Origin: Clostridia bacterium
GTDB taxonomy: Bacteria > Bacillota > Clostridia > Oscillospirales > Acutalibacteraceae
Length of the DNA stretch: 41,370 bases
Assembly (NCBI GenBank): GCA_017461235.1
Contig: JAFTYU010000019.1
Location: 1-41,370 of the forward strand
Direction: 5' to 3'
Below the pieces are notes generated by a model. The model saw nothing but the letters and a program-made list of their open reading frames with translations, had not been told where the DNA came from and did no database searches. Numbering within the stretch: position 1 is the first letter of the stretch; each line of letters begins with the position of its first letter. The translations under genes and the position numbers were made by a program. Of this stretch, positions 14,994 through 23,742 are shown in pieces.

Positions 14994-16747
14994 GATTTCT
15001 TCTCGGCTACGGTTCCTGTGGTATAGCGTCGGGTGCCAACAGTGTTCTTGAAGGACTTAGCGAATGTTTTTTCGGTACTGAATTTACCGTTGAAAAAGTC
15101 GGTTGTAACGGTCTTTGCTTTGCAGAACCAATTGTTGAAGTTATATGCGATGACGGAGAAAGTGTACTGTACGGAAGACTTAATAAGCAAAGTGCCGTTA
15201 AGCTTGCCGAATCCGCAAAAACAGGCAAGCTTATGCAGGAAAACAGACTTTCTGACGATGAACTCAGGTTTTTACAGGGGCAAAAACGTATTGTCCTGTC
15301 AGGATGCGGTAAGGTTGACCCGGAAAGTCTTGATTCATATATTGAAAACGGTGGGTATAAAGCCCTTGAAAGGGCACTTTCAATGGGCTCAGACAAAATA
15401 ATTGAAGAAATAAAAATTTCAGGCTTGCGGGGCAGGGGCGGCGCAGGCTTCCCGACCCATATCAAATGGCAAGCCGCTAAAAACTCACAATCTGATGAAA
15501 AATATATTGTCTGTAACGCAGATGAAGGTGACCCCGGTGCATTTATGGACAGAGCCGTTCTCGAGGGTGACCCGCATCGCGTACTTGAAGGTATGATGAT
15601 TTCGGGTATCGCTATCGGAGCTCATATGGGTGTCATATATGTCAGAGCAGAATATCCTTTGGCAGTTAAACGTTTGAAAAAAGCTATAGGTGAGTTACGC
15701 GAAAAAGGTCTTTTGGGCGATAACATTCTCAATAGCGGTTTCAGCTTTGATTTTAATATAATGATGGGCGCAGGTGCTTTCGTTTGCGGTGAGGAAACTG
15801 CCTTGCTTGCATCTTTAAGCGGCAACAGGGGAATGCCTGTTACAAAACCGCCATTTCCTGCGCAGAAAGGCTTCAGAAAACAACCTACGAATATAAATAA
15901 CGTTGAAACCTTCGCCAACGTTTCATGGATAATCGAAAACGGCGGTGAAGCCTTTGCTTCAATGGGCACAGAAGGAAGTAAGGGTACGAAGGTTTTTGCA
16001 CTTGCAGGCAGAGTGAAGAGGGGCGGACTTGTTGAAGTCCCCATGGGGCTCACTATCAACGACATTGTTTTCGGAATTTGCGGCGGAATCAAGGATGACG
16101 CAAAGGTGAAAGCGGTTCAGATGGGCGGTCCTTCGGGCGGTTGTATCCCCGAAAATATGTTGGATACGGTTATTGACTATGAAAATATTGCCCGAACGGG
16201 TGCCATTATGGGCTCGGGCGGTATGATCGTTATGGATGAAAAAACCTGTATGGTTGATATGGCAAAATTCTTTATGGATTTTACCAGTAAGGAAAGCTGC
16301 GGCAAATGTGTTCCTTGCCGTATCGGCACTACACGTATGCTTGAAATTCTTGAAAGAATCGCAAACGGCAAGGGAGAAGAAAGTGATATAGATACTCTTG
16401 TTGAACTTGGTGAAAGTATAAAAACAGGTGCTTTGTGCGGTCTTGGTAACTCTGCACCAAACCCTGTTCTTACAACAATTAAGTATTTCAGGAATGAATA
16501 CGAAGCGCACATAAAGGAAAAGTGTTGTCCTGCTAAAAAATGTACTGCTCTTATCAGATACAGTATAGTAAAGGATTTGTGTAAGGGTTGCTCCTTGTGT
16601 AGCAGAAAATGTCCGGTTGAAGCCATCAGCGGTCAGATTAAATCCCCTTATGAAATCGATGCCGAAAAATGTGTGCGTTGCGGTCAGTGCATTGCTACAT
16701 GCAGATTCAACGCCATAAAGATTATAAGTGGGGAGGCGAAAGAATGA
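14990..16747 (+). CDS. NuoF/HydB-like FMN- and NADH-binding iron-sulfur subunit
   Basis: A 585-residue flavoprotein subunit. Domains in order: a thioredoxin-like [2Fe-2S] module (1-85, cysteines in GSCGIASGA and GCNGLCFAEP); the FMN/NAD(H) fold with GLRGRGGAGFPTHIKW (about 144-159), CNADEGDPGAFMDR and GAGAFVCGEETALL; the N3-type [4Fe-4S] motif ESCGKCVPCRIGT (about 438-450); and a C-terminal two-cluster ferredoxin with CKGCSLCSRKCP and CVRCGQCIATC (about 528-570). This is the layout of HydB and the BfuB-type subunits of electron-bifurcating hydrogenases and related enzymes. It overlaps the genes before and after by 4 bases. NAD versus NADP use cannot be read reliably. Confidence 0.93.
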   Translation: MRFLLGYGSCGIASGANSVLEGLSECFFGTEFTVEKVGCNGLCFAEPIVEVICDDGESVLYGRLNKQSAVKLAESAKTGKLMQENRLSDDELRFLQGQKRIVLSGCGKVDPESLDSYIENGGYKALERALSMGSDKIIEEIKISGLRGRGGAGFPTHIKWQAAKNSQSDEKYIVCNADEGDPGAFMDRAVLEGDPHRVLEGMMISGIAIGAHMGVIYVRAEYPLAVKRLKKAIGELREKGLLGDNILNSGFSFDFNIMMGAGAFVCGEETALLASLSGNRGMPVTKPPFPAQKGFRKQPTNINNVETFANVSWIIENGGEAFASMGTEGSKGTKVFALAGRVKRGGLVEVPMGLTINDIVFGICGGIKDDAKVKAVQMGGPSGGCIPENMLDTVIDYENIARTGAIMGSGGMIVMDEKTCMVDMAKFFMDFTSKESCGKCVPCRIGTTRMLEILERIANGKGEESDIDTLVELGESIKTGALCGLGNSAPNPVLTTIKYFRNEYEAHIKEKCCPAKKCTALIRYSIVKDLCKGCSLCSRKCPVEAISGQIKSPYEIDAEKCVRCGQCIATCRFNAIKIISGEAKE

Positions 16748-19080
16748 GCATCGTAAATATTTTTATTAACGGAAAAGAATGTTCTGCGGATACTTCTTTA
16801 AGCCTTCTTGATAATATTCTCAACAACGGTGTTTATTTGCCCCACCTTTGCCATAACAAAGAGCTTGAAAGTTACGGCGGTTGCGGTCTTTGTCTTGTTG
16901 AGGTTGAAGGAATAAGAAAGCCTTTGCGCGCTTGTTCAACAAGTGTCAGCGAAGGTATGAAGGTTGTAACAAGTACACCTGCTCTTGAAAAAAGCAGAAA
17001 GGTTTCGCTTTCTCTTATAATGTCAGACCATAGCGGCGACTGTAAGGCACCGTGCTATATGGCTTGTCCCACGCATCAGGATATTCAGGGGTATGTAGGT
17101 CTTATAGCAAACGGTAAGGAACGTGAAGCCGTTGAGCTTATAAAAAAGGATAATCCGTTGCCGGCATCAATCGGCAGAGTTTGTCCCCATCCCTGTGAAG
17201 AAAAATGTCGCAGAAAACATCTTGAAGGTGCGGTTTCAATCTGTGCGCTTAAAAGATATGCGGCGGATTCATATATGGATTATGTGCCGGAATGTGATGC
17301 TCCTAACGGAAAATCCGTTGCAGTTGTGGGCGCAGGCCCCGCAGGTCTTTCCTGTGCGTACTTTTTGGCTCTGAAGGGCTATAAGGTTAAGGTGTTTGAG
17401 GCACAAGCTGAGTGTGGCGGTATGTTGAGATACGGCATACCTGCGTACAGATTGCCCAAGGAGATAATTGACGAAGAAGTAAATGTTATAAAGAAAATGG
17501 GCGTTGAAATAGCCTGTTCAAAGATTTTAGGTAAGGATTTTACAGTTCAGTCACTTAAAAGTGATTTTGATGCGGTGTTTATAGCAACAGGTGCCTGGCG
17601 TTCTGCCAAATTAGGTTGTGAAGGCGACTCAGCAGAAGGTGTTGTTGGCGGTATTGAGATGCTTTACCGTGTGGCAAATGGCGAAAATGTAGATTTAGGA
17701 AAAAAGGTCTGTGTTGTCGGTGGCGGTAATACTGCAATAGATGCCGTGAGAACCGCAGTTCGCCTTGGTGCAGAAAAAGTTACTCTGGTTTACAGACGTA
17801 CTGAAGCCGAAATGCCTGCCGAGCCCGATGAAATAAGAGATGCAAAAGATGAAGGAGTTGAATTCAGATTCCTTGCATCACCGATTGAAGTGGTGTGCGA
17901 AAACGGTAAAGCAAAGGGTATTAAGGTTCAGAATATGATGTTGGGTGAGCCTGATGCTTCGGGCAGAAGAAGACCCGTTGCGGTAGAAGGCAGCACCGAA
18001 ATTATTGAGTGTGATACTGTTGTTTCTGCTATCGGTCAGCGTGTGAAAGCTGAAGATATAGACTCCTTGGAAATGACGGGTAAATCTACGATTGCTGTTG
18101 ATGAAGTGACTTATATGACATCTGTTGAAGGTGTTTTTGCTGCCGGTGACGTTATAAATAAAGGTCCTGACATTGCAATAAGGGCAATAGCCGGGGGCAA
18201 ATATGCGGCTCGTTCAATAGATTGCTATCTTAACGGCGTTCAGGTTCCGCCTGAGCTTCCCGTGTATTCTGTCAATAAGAACTTTGATGCTACGGTTCTT
18301 GATGGTACACCTGAAATTGAAAGACGCGAAATAAAGCTTGTTGAACCCCGGGTAAGAAAAAATACTTTTGAAGAAGCGGCATTCACATTTACAAGGGATG
18401 AAGCGTTGATGGAAGCATCACGTTGTCTTGAATGTGGTTGCTCGGCGGTATATTCCTGTGAGCTTTTACCTCTTATGCGCGATTATGACGCACTTTCATT
18501 GACTCTTGACGGTAAAACACGTCAGTATCCCAAGGATAAAAGTCATCCGTTTATTGTAAGAGATAATAATAAGTGTATTTTGTGCGGCCAATGCGTGAGA
18601 GCTTGTCGCGAAATATCCGGAACAGAAAATCTCGGTCTTTTCGGAAGGGGTTTCCCCACGGTGCCTATGAGTGCTTTCGGGTTGCCGTTGAATGAAAGCA
18701 GATGTATTTCTTGTGGTGCGTGTGTAAATGTTTGTCCCACAGGTGCTCTCGTTTCAAAAACTCCTGCGCTTAAAAATCCGCCGCTTCCCTTTGAAGATGA
18801 AGATTATATCTGTAAACTTTGCGACAGGGGTTGCTGTTTTGTAAAACGCAGTATCAACGGTAAGGTTGTAAAAATGATACCGCTGAAATTATCTGAAAGT
18901 TGCTCCTTGGGTGTGTTCGGATTGCCTGCGGTTGATAATGTTTCGGAATACACCACACAAGAACAAAAGGCGAGTATTGAAAAGAGCCTGTACGGTTCGC
19001 TCGATAAATATAAGGGTAATGTTCACGAAAAATTATCATTGGAAGAATTTGTTGCCGAGATAAAAAAGAGTAACACCTGA
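16744..19080 (+). CDS. NuoG-like iron-sulfur protein fused to a GltD/NfnB-type FAD oxidoreductase
   Basis: A 778-residue multidomain subunit. The N-terminal [2Fe-2S] ferredoxin has LCHNKELESYGGCGLCLVEV (about 36-55). A GltD-like helical cysteine region follows (CKAPCYMACP and CPHPCEEKC, about 100-160). The FAD fold has GAGPAGLSC (about 197), the NAD(P) fold GGGNTAID (about 326) and the FAD-closing AAGDV (about 467). Two ferredoxin clusters follow (CILCGQCVRAC, CISCGACVNVCP, about 612-662). Last is ICKLCDRGCC with a distal SCSLGVFG, which resembles the Fe4S4 entry domain of molybdopterin oxidoreductases. The protein stops there: no H-cluster motifs (TSCCP, MPCxxK) and no molybdopterin domain. 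The start at 16744 overlaps the previous gene; a longer upstream frame is only the shadow of that gene's ferredoxin. Confidence 0.88.
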   Translation: MSIVNIFINGKECSADTSLSLLDNILNNGVYLPHLCHNKELESYGGCGLCLVEVEGIRKPLRACSTSVSEGMKVVTSTPALEKSRKVSLSLIMSDHSGDCKAPCYMACPTHQDIQGYVGLIANGKEREAVELIKKDNPLPASIGRVCPHPCEEKCRRKHLEGAVSICALKRYAADSYMDYVPECDAPNGKSVAVVGAGPAGLSCAYFLALKGYKVKVFEAQAECGGMLRYGIPAYRLPKEIIDEEVNVIKKMGVEIACSKILGKDFTVQSLKSDFDAVFIATGAWRSAKLGCEGDSAEGVVGGIEMLYRVANGENVDLGKKVCVVGGGNTAIDAVRTAVRLGAEKVTLVYRRTEAEMPAEPDEIRDAKDEGVEFRFLASPIEVVCENGKAKGIKVQNMMLGEPDASGRRRPVAVEGSTEIIECDTVVSAIGQRVKAEDIDSLEMTGKSTIAVDEVTYMTSVEGVFAAGDVINKGPDIAIRAIAGGKYAARSIDCYLNGVQVPPELPVYSVNKNFDATVLDGTPEIERREIKLVEPRVRKNTFEEAAFTFTRDEALMEASRCLECGCSAVYSCELLPLMRDYDALSLTLDGKTRQYPKDKSHPFIVRDNNKCILCGQCVRACREISGTENLGLFGRGFPTVPMSAFGLPLNESRCISCGACVNVCPTGALVSKTPALKNPPLPFEDEDYICKLCDRGCCFVKRSINGKVVKMIPLKLSESCSLGVFGLPAVDNVSEYTTQEQKASIEKSLYGSLDKYKGNVHEKLSLEEFVAEIKKSNT

Positions 19081-19126
19081 TATCGGTTGGTAGAAAAAAA
19101 CAGAACTATTTTGTTAAAAATGCCGA

Positions 19127-19182
19127 AACGCCTTGAAAACCGTGTAATATAGCGGTTTTTAAGGTGTTGCGCGGTTTTATTT
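19127..19182 (+). terminator. Terminator after the NuoEFG-like operon
   Basis: A 16-bp stem, AACGCCTTGAAAACCG (19127-19142) and CGGTTTTTAAGGTGTT (19153-19168), with two G-U pairs and a 10-base loop. The T-rich GGTTTTATTTT follows. Confidence 0.6.
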
Positions 19183-19218
19183 TAGTTGAAAAAGTGATTA
19201 TTAAAAGTAAAATATCTG

Positions 19219-19247
19219 TTGACATTCCCCGCCGTTTGTAATATAAT
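19219..19247 (+). promoter_or_regulatory. Near-consensus promoter for the cohesin-like surface protein
   Basis: TTGACA (19219-19224), a 17-base spacer and TATAAT (19242-19247), a perfect sigma-A promoter. The roughly 80-base untranslated leader contains short palindromes (CCACGTGG, GGGTTTAACCC) but no terminator. Confidence 0.85.
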
Positions 19248-19334
19248 CTCATTAGGCTATAAGTGTCGGTATATCTATGCCCACGTGGTAGCACGGGGTT
19301 TAACCCAACAATTTCATGTAAAGGAAAGATTTTA

Positions 19335-20414
19335 ATGAAGAAAGTACTTGCGATTTTTCTTTCCGCACTTCTTATCTGCATCAGCATTGCGCCGATGAGT
19401 ATTGCGGCAACAAGTCCTACGCTTACAAACAGAGTAATCGAGGGCAATTACGCAGAGTCAGCCGATCAGGTTGCTGCGGTATCAACAACAACATTTACAG
19501 TTGTTATCAAAGCTCCTAAGGGGATTCAGAAACTCGTCGGTGTTAACTTATATTTTGAATTTGACCCCGCTGTTCTCAGCGTTGCGAAAGCAGGCCTTGC
19601 AGGTGCGGATGACGGTTCAGGTAATGTAACTCCCAACTTCAACGGTCTTCTCGTTTCAGGTCTTAAGTCCGGCTCTGATAATCAGTATGCTATGGCTTGG
19701 ATTCCTTCGGGTGACGGCGTCAGCAAAAATCAGGCAAGAGATCTTATGTATATTACATTCGCTGTTCGCGATACATCAAAGGCTCAGACTTCTTTGAATC
19801 TCTACATTGATGAGTTCCGTACAGACGATAAGGTAGATAACGATATCACAACAACAACTCTCTATGAGAACAGAGTTATAAACTTTAACTTTGCTCCCGA
19901 TACACCCCCTGCAGAGGAAACAGAGCCTTCAACAGGTGAAGGTGAAGATTCATCAGTATCCGAAATCAATGGTCTTCTCCAGACTATCAGAGATATGCTT
20001 TCAGGTAACGGCGTAACATTCGCAGATTTTGCTGATGCTATTGCAAACGTTCTCGGTAACGCAGAACTCACCGATATCATCGAACAGCTCGTTGACGGTG
20101 ACATCGACATCTCTGAATGGTTCCAGGAAATTCTCAGTGGTCTTGGTCTTGACTTCGGTTCATTCGAAGATATTCTTAATACAATTATCGATTTCATTAT
20201 GGGTCTCTTCGGTGGCGATGATGGCGGCGATGGTGACAAAACAACATCATCAGCTACAACAAATGCTGCACCCGGCAATGCTTCAACAACAGCAGCAGGT
20301 TCTTCATCAGGTTCTGAAAAGACAGGCGATATGGGTATTGCACTCGCAGCAACAGTTTGCGTAGCAGCAAGTGCAGCATTCGTACTCACAAGAAAGAGAA
20401 AAGAAATTATATAA
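19335..20414 (+). CDS. Secreted cohesin-like domain protein with C-terminal membrane anchor
   Basis: A 359-residue predicted surface protein. It has a Sec signal peptide (about 1-25, MKKVLAIFLSALLICISIAP). A cohesin/CBM-like beta-sandwich covers about 30-185, with VGVNLYFEFDPAVLSV and DLMYITFAVRD strands. An acidic linker (EETEPSTGEGEDSS) and a helical region (about 210-295) precede a Gly/Asp then Ser/Thr/Ala-rich spacer. The end is SEKTGD followed by one membrane helix and the basic tail RKRKEII. This resembles a sortase-type sorting signal, but I see no clear LPXTG, so plain membrane anchoring is possible. The start is fixed by AAAGGAAAG and family-like signal sequence. It may display a dockerin-bearing partner; that is inference. 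Confidence 0.75.
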   Translation: MKKVLAIFLSALLICISIAPMSIAATSPTLTNRVIEGNYAESADQVAAVSTTTFTVVIKAPKGIQKLVGVNLYFEFDPAVLSVAKAGLAGADDGSGNVTPNFNGLLVSGLKSGSDNQYAMAWIPSGDGVSKNQARDLMYITFAVRDTSKAQTSLNLYIDEFRTDDKVDNDITTTTLYENRVINFNFAPDTPPAEETEPSTGEGEDSSVSEINGLLQTIRDMLSGNGVTFADFADAIANVLGNAELTDIIEQLVDGDIDISEWFQEILSGLGLDFGSFEDILNTIIDFIMGLFGGDDGGDGDKTTSSATTNAAPGNASTTAAGSSSGSEKTGDMGIALAATVCVAASAAFVLTRKRKEII

Positions 20415-20446
20415 AACGAAATCGCAAGTTCGTTAAATAAAAAATC

Positions 20447-20476
20447 AGCACCGCCGAAAATTTCGGCGGTGCTTTT
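20447..20476. terminator. Terminator after the cohesin-like gene
   Basis: A GC-rich perfect stem, AGCACCGCCGAAA (20447-20459) and TTTCGGCGGTGCT (20461-20473), followed by TTTT. A-rich sequence upstream makes it work on the minus strand too. Confidence 0.85.
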
Positions 20477-20482
20477 ATGTAT

Positions 20483-20519
20483 AATGAAACACCGTTGCAT
20501 TAAGCAACGGTGTTTCATT
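20483..20519. repeat. Perfect 16-bp inverted repeat in a convergent intergenic region
   Basis: AATGAAACACCGTTGC (20483-20498) and GCAACGGTGTTTCATT (20504-20519), with a 5-base spacer. There is no T tract beside it on either strand. It could be a second transcript end or processing site between two convergent genes. Confidence 0.6.
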
Positions 20520-20538
20520 AAGCTGTTTAGTGAATTAA

Positions 20539-21417
20539 TTATATTCCGAGCATTGAAGAAAATAACCCTTTTTTCTTTTGTTTTTTCGGTTTGTAAACAG
20601 GGGGATGCTCAAGACGCATTCTTGCACTTTTGCTTTTTGCAAGATAGTTTACGATTTCTGTAACAGGTTCTTTCATTGTATCGCTGAAGTATTCCTGTGC
20701 GTTATCAAGCAATTCGATATTAGCGGCAAGTGTACTACCGAGAATTGTAACGCCTACAAGGCTCTGTGTATCATTTGTGCCGTCTTCATAAATATCGTTA
20801 AGTAATTTGAACAGCTGGCGCATTTTGATTTTGTCGTTTTCACGGATTGTTTCAAGCACAAGGGCATTGCCGTGGTTGACGAAGAAGTCTTCTGCCAAAA
20901 ATTCGCCGTATGCTTCAAGATTCTTTTTATACTCGTCACGGAGTTGGGGGAAGATTGTTGTGAAACGGCTGCCTAATGTGTTTGCATCGTATGCAAGAGC
21001 GCCGCTTTTAGCCTGTGTTCTTGAGACCGGTGTGGGGGCTTTTTTGCCACTGTAGGGTGATTTGGATGAGAAGTTCTTTTTGAAGGATTCACCATAGTCT
21101 TCAGAAAGATACTTTAAATCTTTTTCGTCGAAGGTTTCCAAATCCAGAAGAGAAAGAGAAACACGGCGCATATCATCATCGGGTGTGTCGCTTTCATTTG
21201 CGCGCGCACAGTGAAGAGATAATTTGTCACCTTCGTGTTCAATTCTTATACGTCCGTTTTCGCCACGGAACATAATAATAGATTTTTTACCGACAACCGA
21301 GACGGGGAGTTCGGGTGGGCGTACGCCTTCGGGATATTCAACCTTGAAACCGTATTCGGAAGAGAGTTCGTCAACAGTTTTTATAATAAGTTCAAGAGCT
21401 CTGTTTAATTCAAGCAC
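20539..21417 (-). CDS. Hypothetical protein
   Basis: A 292-residue soluble protein I do not recognise. It starts MLELNRALELIIKTVDELSS. Residues 1-95 look like an alpha/beta domain (PELPVSVVGKKSIIMFRGEN). Residues 110-140 are a Ser/Lys-rich linker, and 150-275 are mainly helical (for example FLAEDFFVNHGNALVLETIR). The tail PKKQKKKGLFSSMLGI is basic then hydrophobic and could touch membrane. No catalytic motif or signal peptide was seen. It has its own promoter (21453-21481) and lies 71 bases downstream of tex on the same strand. Conservation among related Clostridia is expected but not verified. Confidence 0.75.
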   Translation of the reverse strand: MLELNRALELIIKTVDELSSEYGFKVEYPEGVRPPELPVSVVGKKSIIMFRGENGRIRIEHEGDKLSLHCARANESDTPDDDMRRVSLSLLDLETFDEKDLKYLSEDYGESFKKNFSSKSPYSGKKAPTPVSRTQAKSGALAYDANTLGSRFTTIFPQLRDEYKKNLEAYGEFLAEDFFVNHGNALVLETIRENDKIKMRQLFKLLNDIYEDGTNDTQSLVGVTILGSTLAANIELLDNAQEYFSDTMKEPVTEIVNYLAKSKSARMRLEHPPVYKPKKQKKKGLFSSMLGI

Positions 21418-21452
21418 TGCATAGTACCTCGCATTTCATTAAAATCCAAGTA

Positions 21453-21481
21453 ATTATACCATAAAGAATAGTGTTTGTCAC
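21453..21481 (-). promoter_or_regulatory. Promoter with overlapping dyad, upstream of the 20539-21417 gene
   Basis: Read on the minus strand: GTGACA (21476-21481), a 17-base spacer and TATAAT (21453-21458). The -35 box sits inside the dyad AATAGTG-N5-CACTATT, which could be an operator. Confidence 0.65.
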
Positions 21482-21488
21482 TATTTAT

Positions 21489-23636
21489 TTAAACATTTTT
21501 CATAGTAAGTGAAATGCGTTTTTTCTGTGCATCTACGTTTAAAACTTTAACCTTTACGACGTCACCGACTTTGAGCACTTCCGACGGATGTTTTATAAAT
21601 CGGTCACAAATCTGAGAAATATGAACAAGACCGTCCTGATGTACACCGATATCAACGAACACACCAAAGTCGATAACGTTACGCACAGTGCCGGTTAATT
21701 CCATACCTTCTTTTAAGTCGTTCATATCCATTATATCTGAACGAAGCATGGGTTTTGGTAAATCGTCACGGATATCACGACCGGGCTTTTCTAATTCCGC
21801 CATAATATCGGTAAGGGTTGGTGTACCTATACCACATTCTTCGGCGGCTTTTGCTAAACCGTAGTCTTTAACTTTACCTGAAATGCCGGCAGCTCCGTTA
21901 GAGGCAACATCGTTCTGTGAATAACCGAATATTTCAAGAAGTTTTTTTGCGGCATCGTAACTTTCGGGATGAACACCGGTATTGTCAAGGGGAGTCTTTC
22001 CCTTGGGAATGCGCAAGAAACCTGCGCATTGTTGATATGCTTTTGGTCCCAGGCCTTTAACCTTTTTCAGTTCATTTCTGCCTGTGAAAGCACCATTTTC
22101 TTCACGATAGGCAACGATGTTTTTTGCAGTTGACGAACTGATACCCGAAATATATTTCAAAAGAGAAACTGATGCGGTATTAAGGTCAACACCGACGGAG
22201 TTAACGCAATCTTCAACAACTCCGGAAAGCGATTCTTCAAGTCTTGCAGGGGGTACGTCATGCTGATACTGACCTACACCGATGCTTTTCGGTTCAATTT
22301 TAACAAGCTCAGAAAGCGGATCCTGCAAACGTCTGGCAATAGAAACTGCAGAACGCACGGATACATCAAAATCAGGGAATTCTTCTGCACCGAGTTTTGA
22401 TGCAGAGTAAACAGATGCACCGGCTTCATTGACTACCATATACGATACGGGACGGCTTGACTTTTTAATAGTGTCCGCAATGAAAATTTCACTCTCTTTA
22501 CTTGCAGTACCGTTACCGATAGAAATGCAGTCGATATTGTATTTTTTTATAAGCTCGAGAACTCTTTTTTCGGATTCTTCAATTTTTGATTGTGGCGGTG
22601 TAGGATAAATAACGCCTGTAAAAAGCACACGACTGTTACCGTCAACAACTGCAAGTTTGCAACCTGTTCTGTAAGCAGGGTCAACAGCAAGCACGGTTTT
22701 GTTTTTTATAGGTGGCTGCATCAATAAGGGCTTAAGGTTACTGCCGAACATTTTTATTGCCTGTTCATCGGCTTTTTCCGTAAGATTATTGCGAGTTTCT
22801 CTTTCCAATGACGGTAGAATAAGTCGGGAATAACTGTCAGCGGCAGCATTTTTACAGAACTCTGTCGAAGAACTGCCTTCTTTTATGAAGAGTTGGTGTA
22901 TGAGAGACAACGCAGTTTCTTCTTCCACTTCAATACCGACCTTCAAGAAACCTTCTTTTTCGCCTCTGTTTATGGCAAGGATACGATGTGACGGGATTTT
23001 TGCAACAGGTTCCTGATATTCGTAATACATAGCGTAAACACTGTCATCGTCAGTTTTTGCAGTGGATTTTATAATACCGCGTTTGTTTATAAGGTCTTTA
23101 AGAACACGGCGTACGTCAGGTGAGTCAGAAATCTGTTCGGCGATAATGTCTGAAGCACCTTGTAAAGCATCTTCGGCACTTTCTACACCTTTTTCAGCGT
23201 TGATGTATTCTGTAGCAATTTCATTTAAATCAACACCTTTAAGGGTGAAGGATAAAAGAAGCTCTGCTAAAGGTTCAAGACCTTTTTCTTTTGCAACGGA
23301 AGCGCGGGTTTTTCGTTTCTGCTTATAGGGTCTGTAAATGTCTTCAACTTCTGCCAAGGTTACGGCTTCAGCAACTGCGGCAGAAATTTCTTCGGTTAAT
23401 TTGCCCTGTTCTTCAATAGAAGATAATACTTCTTCTTTACGTTTTTCAAGATTACGTAAGTAGGTAAGACGGTCGTTTATTTCTCTCAATTTCTGGTCGT
23501 CACAAGACCCTGTCATTTCTTTTCTGTAACGGGCAATGAAGGGTATAGTGTTGCCGTCATCAATAAGTTCAACAATATTTTTGATGTGGGTTTCGCTTAC
23601 GGCAAACTCATTGCATAAAGATTTTAAAATATCCAT
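21489..23636 (-). CDS. tex: Tex-family RNA-binding transcription accessory protein
   Basis: A 715-residue Tex/YhgF protein, a nucleic-acid-binding factor linked to transcription and stress tolerance. The N-terminal helical region has IPFIARYRKEMTGSCDD (about 32-48), a near-universal Tex motif. The YqgF/RNase H-like domain begins at AVDPAYRTGCKLAVVDG (about 319-335). Helix-hairpin-helix motifs follow (about 490-560), and a C-terminal S1 domain spans about 640-712 (GTVRNVIDFGVFVDIGVHQD, then LVHISQI). Length is normal (about 720). AGGAAG lies 8 bases before the ATG. It appears monocistronic with its own promoter at 23667-23695. Confidence 0.96.
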   Translation of the reverse strand: MDILKSLCNEFAVSETHIKNIVELIDDGNTIPFIARYRKEMTGSCDDQKLREINDRLTYLRNLEKRKEEVLSSIEEQGKLTEEISAAVAEAVTLAEVEDIYRPYKQKRKTRASVAKEKGLEPLAELLLSFTLKGVDLNEIATEYINAEKGVESAEDALQGASDIIAEQISDSPDVRRVLKDLINKRGIIKSTAKTDDDSVYAMYYEYQEPVAKIPSHRILAINRGEKEGFLKVGIEVEEETALSLIHQLFIKEGSSSTEFCKNAAADSYSRLILPSLERETRNNLTEKADEQAIKMFGSNLKPLLMQPPIKNKTVLAVDPAYRTGCKLAVVDGNSRVLFTGVIYPTPPQSKIEESEKRVLELIKKYNIDCISIGNGTASKESEIFIADTIKKSSRPVSYMVVNEAGASVYSASKLGAEEFPDFDVSVRSAVSIARRLQDPLSELVKIEPKSIGVGQYQHDVPPARLEESLSGVVEDCVNSVGVDLNTASVSLLKYISGISSSTAKNIVAYREENGAFTGRNELKKVKGLGPKAYQQCAGFLRIPKGKTPLDNTGVHPESYDAAKKLLEIFGYSQNDVASNGAAGISGKVKDYGLAKAAEECGIGTPTLTDIMAELEKPGRDIRDDLPKPMLRSDIMDMNDLKEGMELTGTVRNVIDFGVFVDIGVHQDGLVHISQICDRFIKHPSEVLKVGDVVKVKVLNVDAQKKRISLTMKNV

Positions 23637-23666
23637 ATAATCTTCCTTTGTTTAATTAATGTATAT

Positions 23667-23695
23667 ATAATACCATAATATAGTGAAAAAGTCAC
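23667..23695 (-). promoter_or_regulatory. Probable tex promoter with short dyad
   Basis: Read on the minus strand: GTGACT (23690-23695), a 17-base spacer and TATTAT (23667-23672). The -35 lies in a GTGA-N5-TCAC dyad like that upstream of the next gene. Confidence 0.5.
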
Positions 23696-23742
23696 CATAT
23701 AAGTATAATAATGGGCGGTATTTTGCAAAAAAACACATTCTG

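Noticed and set aside
15622-16626. Several long minus-strand frames opposite the NuoF-like gene
   Set aside because: Compositionally biased shadows of a clear flavoprotein gene.
16669-16743. Longer N-terminus for the NuoG-like protein
   Set aside because: The extra 25 codons overlap the ferredoxin end of the preceding gene in another frame; the ferredoxin domain proper starts at the ATG at 16744, which gives a normal 4-base overlap.
19106-19130. Rex-like site (TTGTTAAAAATG) near the end of the electron-transfer operon
   Set aside because: Only half of the Rex palindrome is present, and it lies downstream of the operon beside a terminator, not at a promoter.
19250-19334. Leader of the cohesin-like gene as a c-di-GMP riboswitch
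   Set aside because: Short palindromes and a GGTAGCACGGGG string look suggestive, but the leader is only about 80 bases and lacks the aptamer core and any expression platform.
20439-20520. Two hairpins close together as a start of a CRISPR array or mobile element end
   Set aside because: The two inverted repeats differ in sequence, there is no regular repeat-spacer spacing and no flanking duplication; transcript ends between convergent genes explain them.
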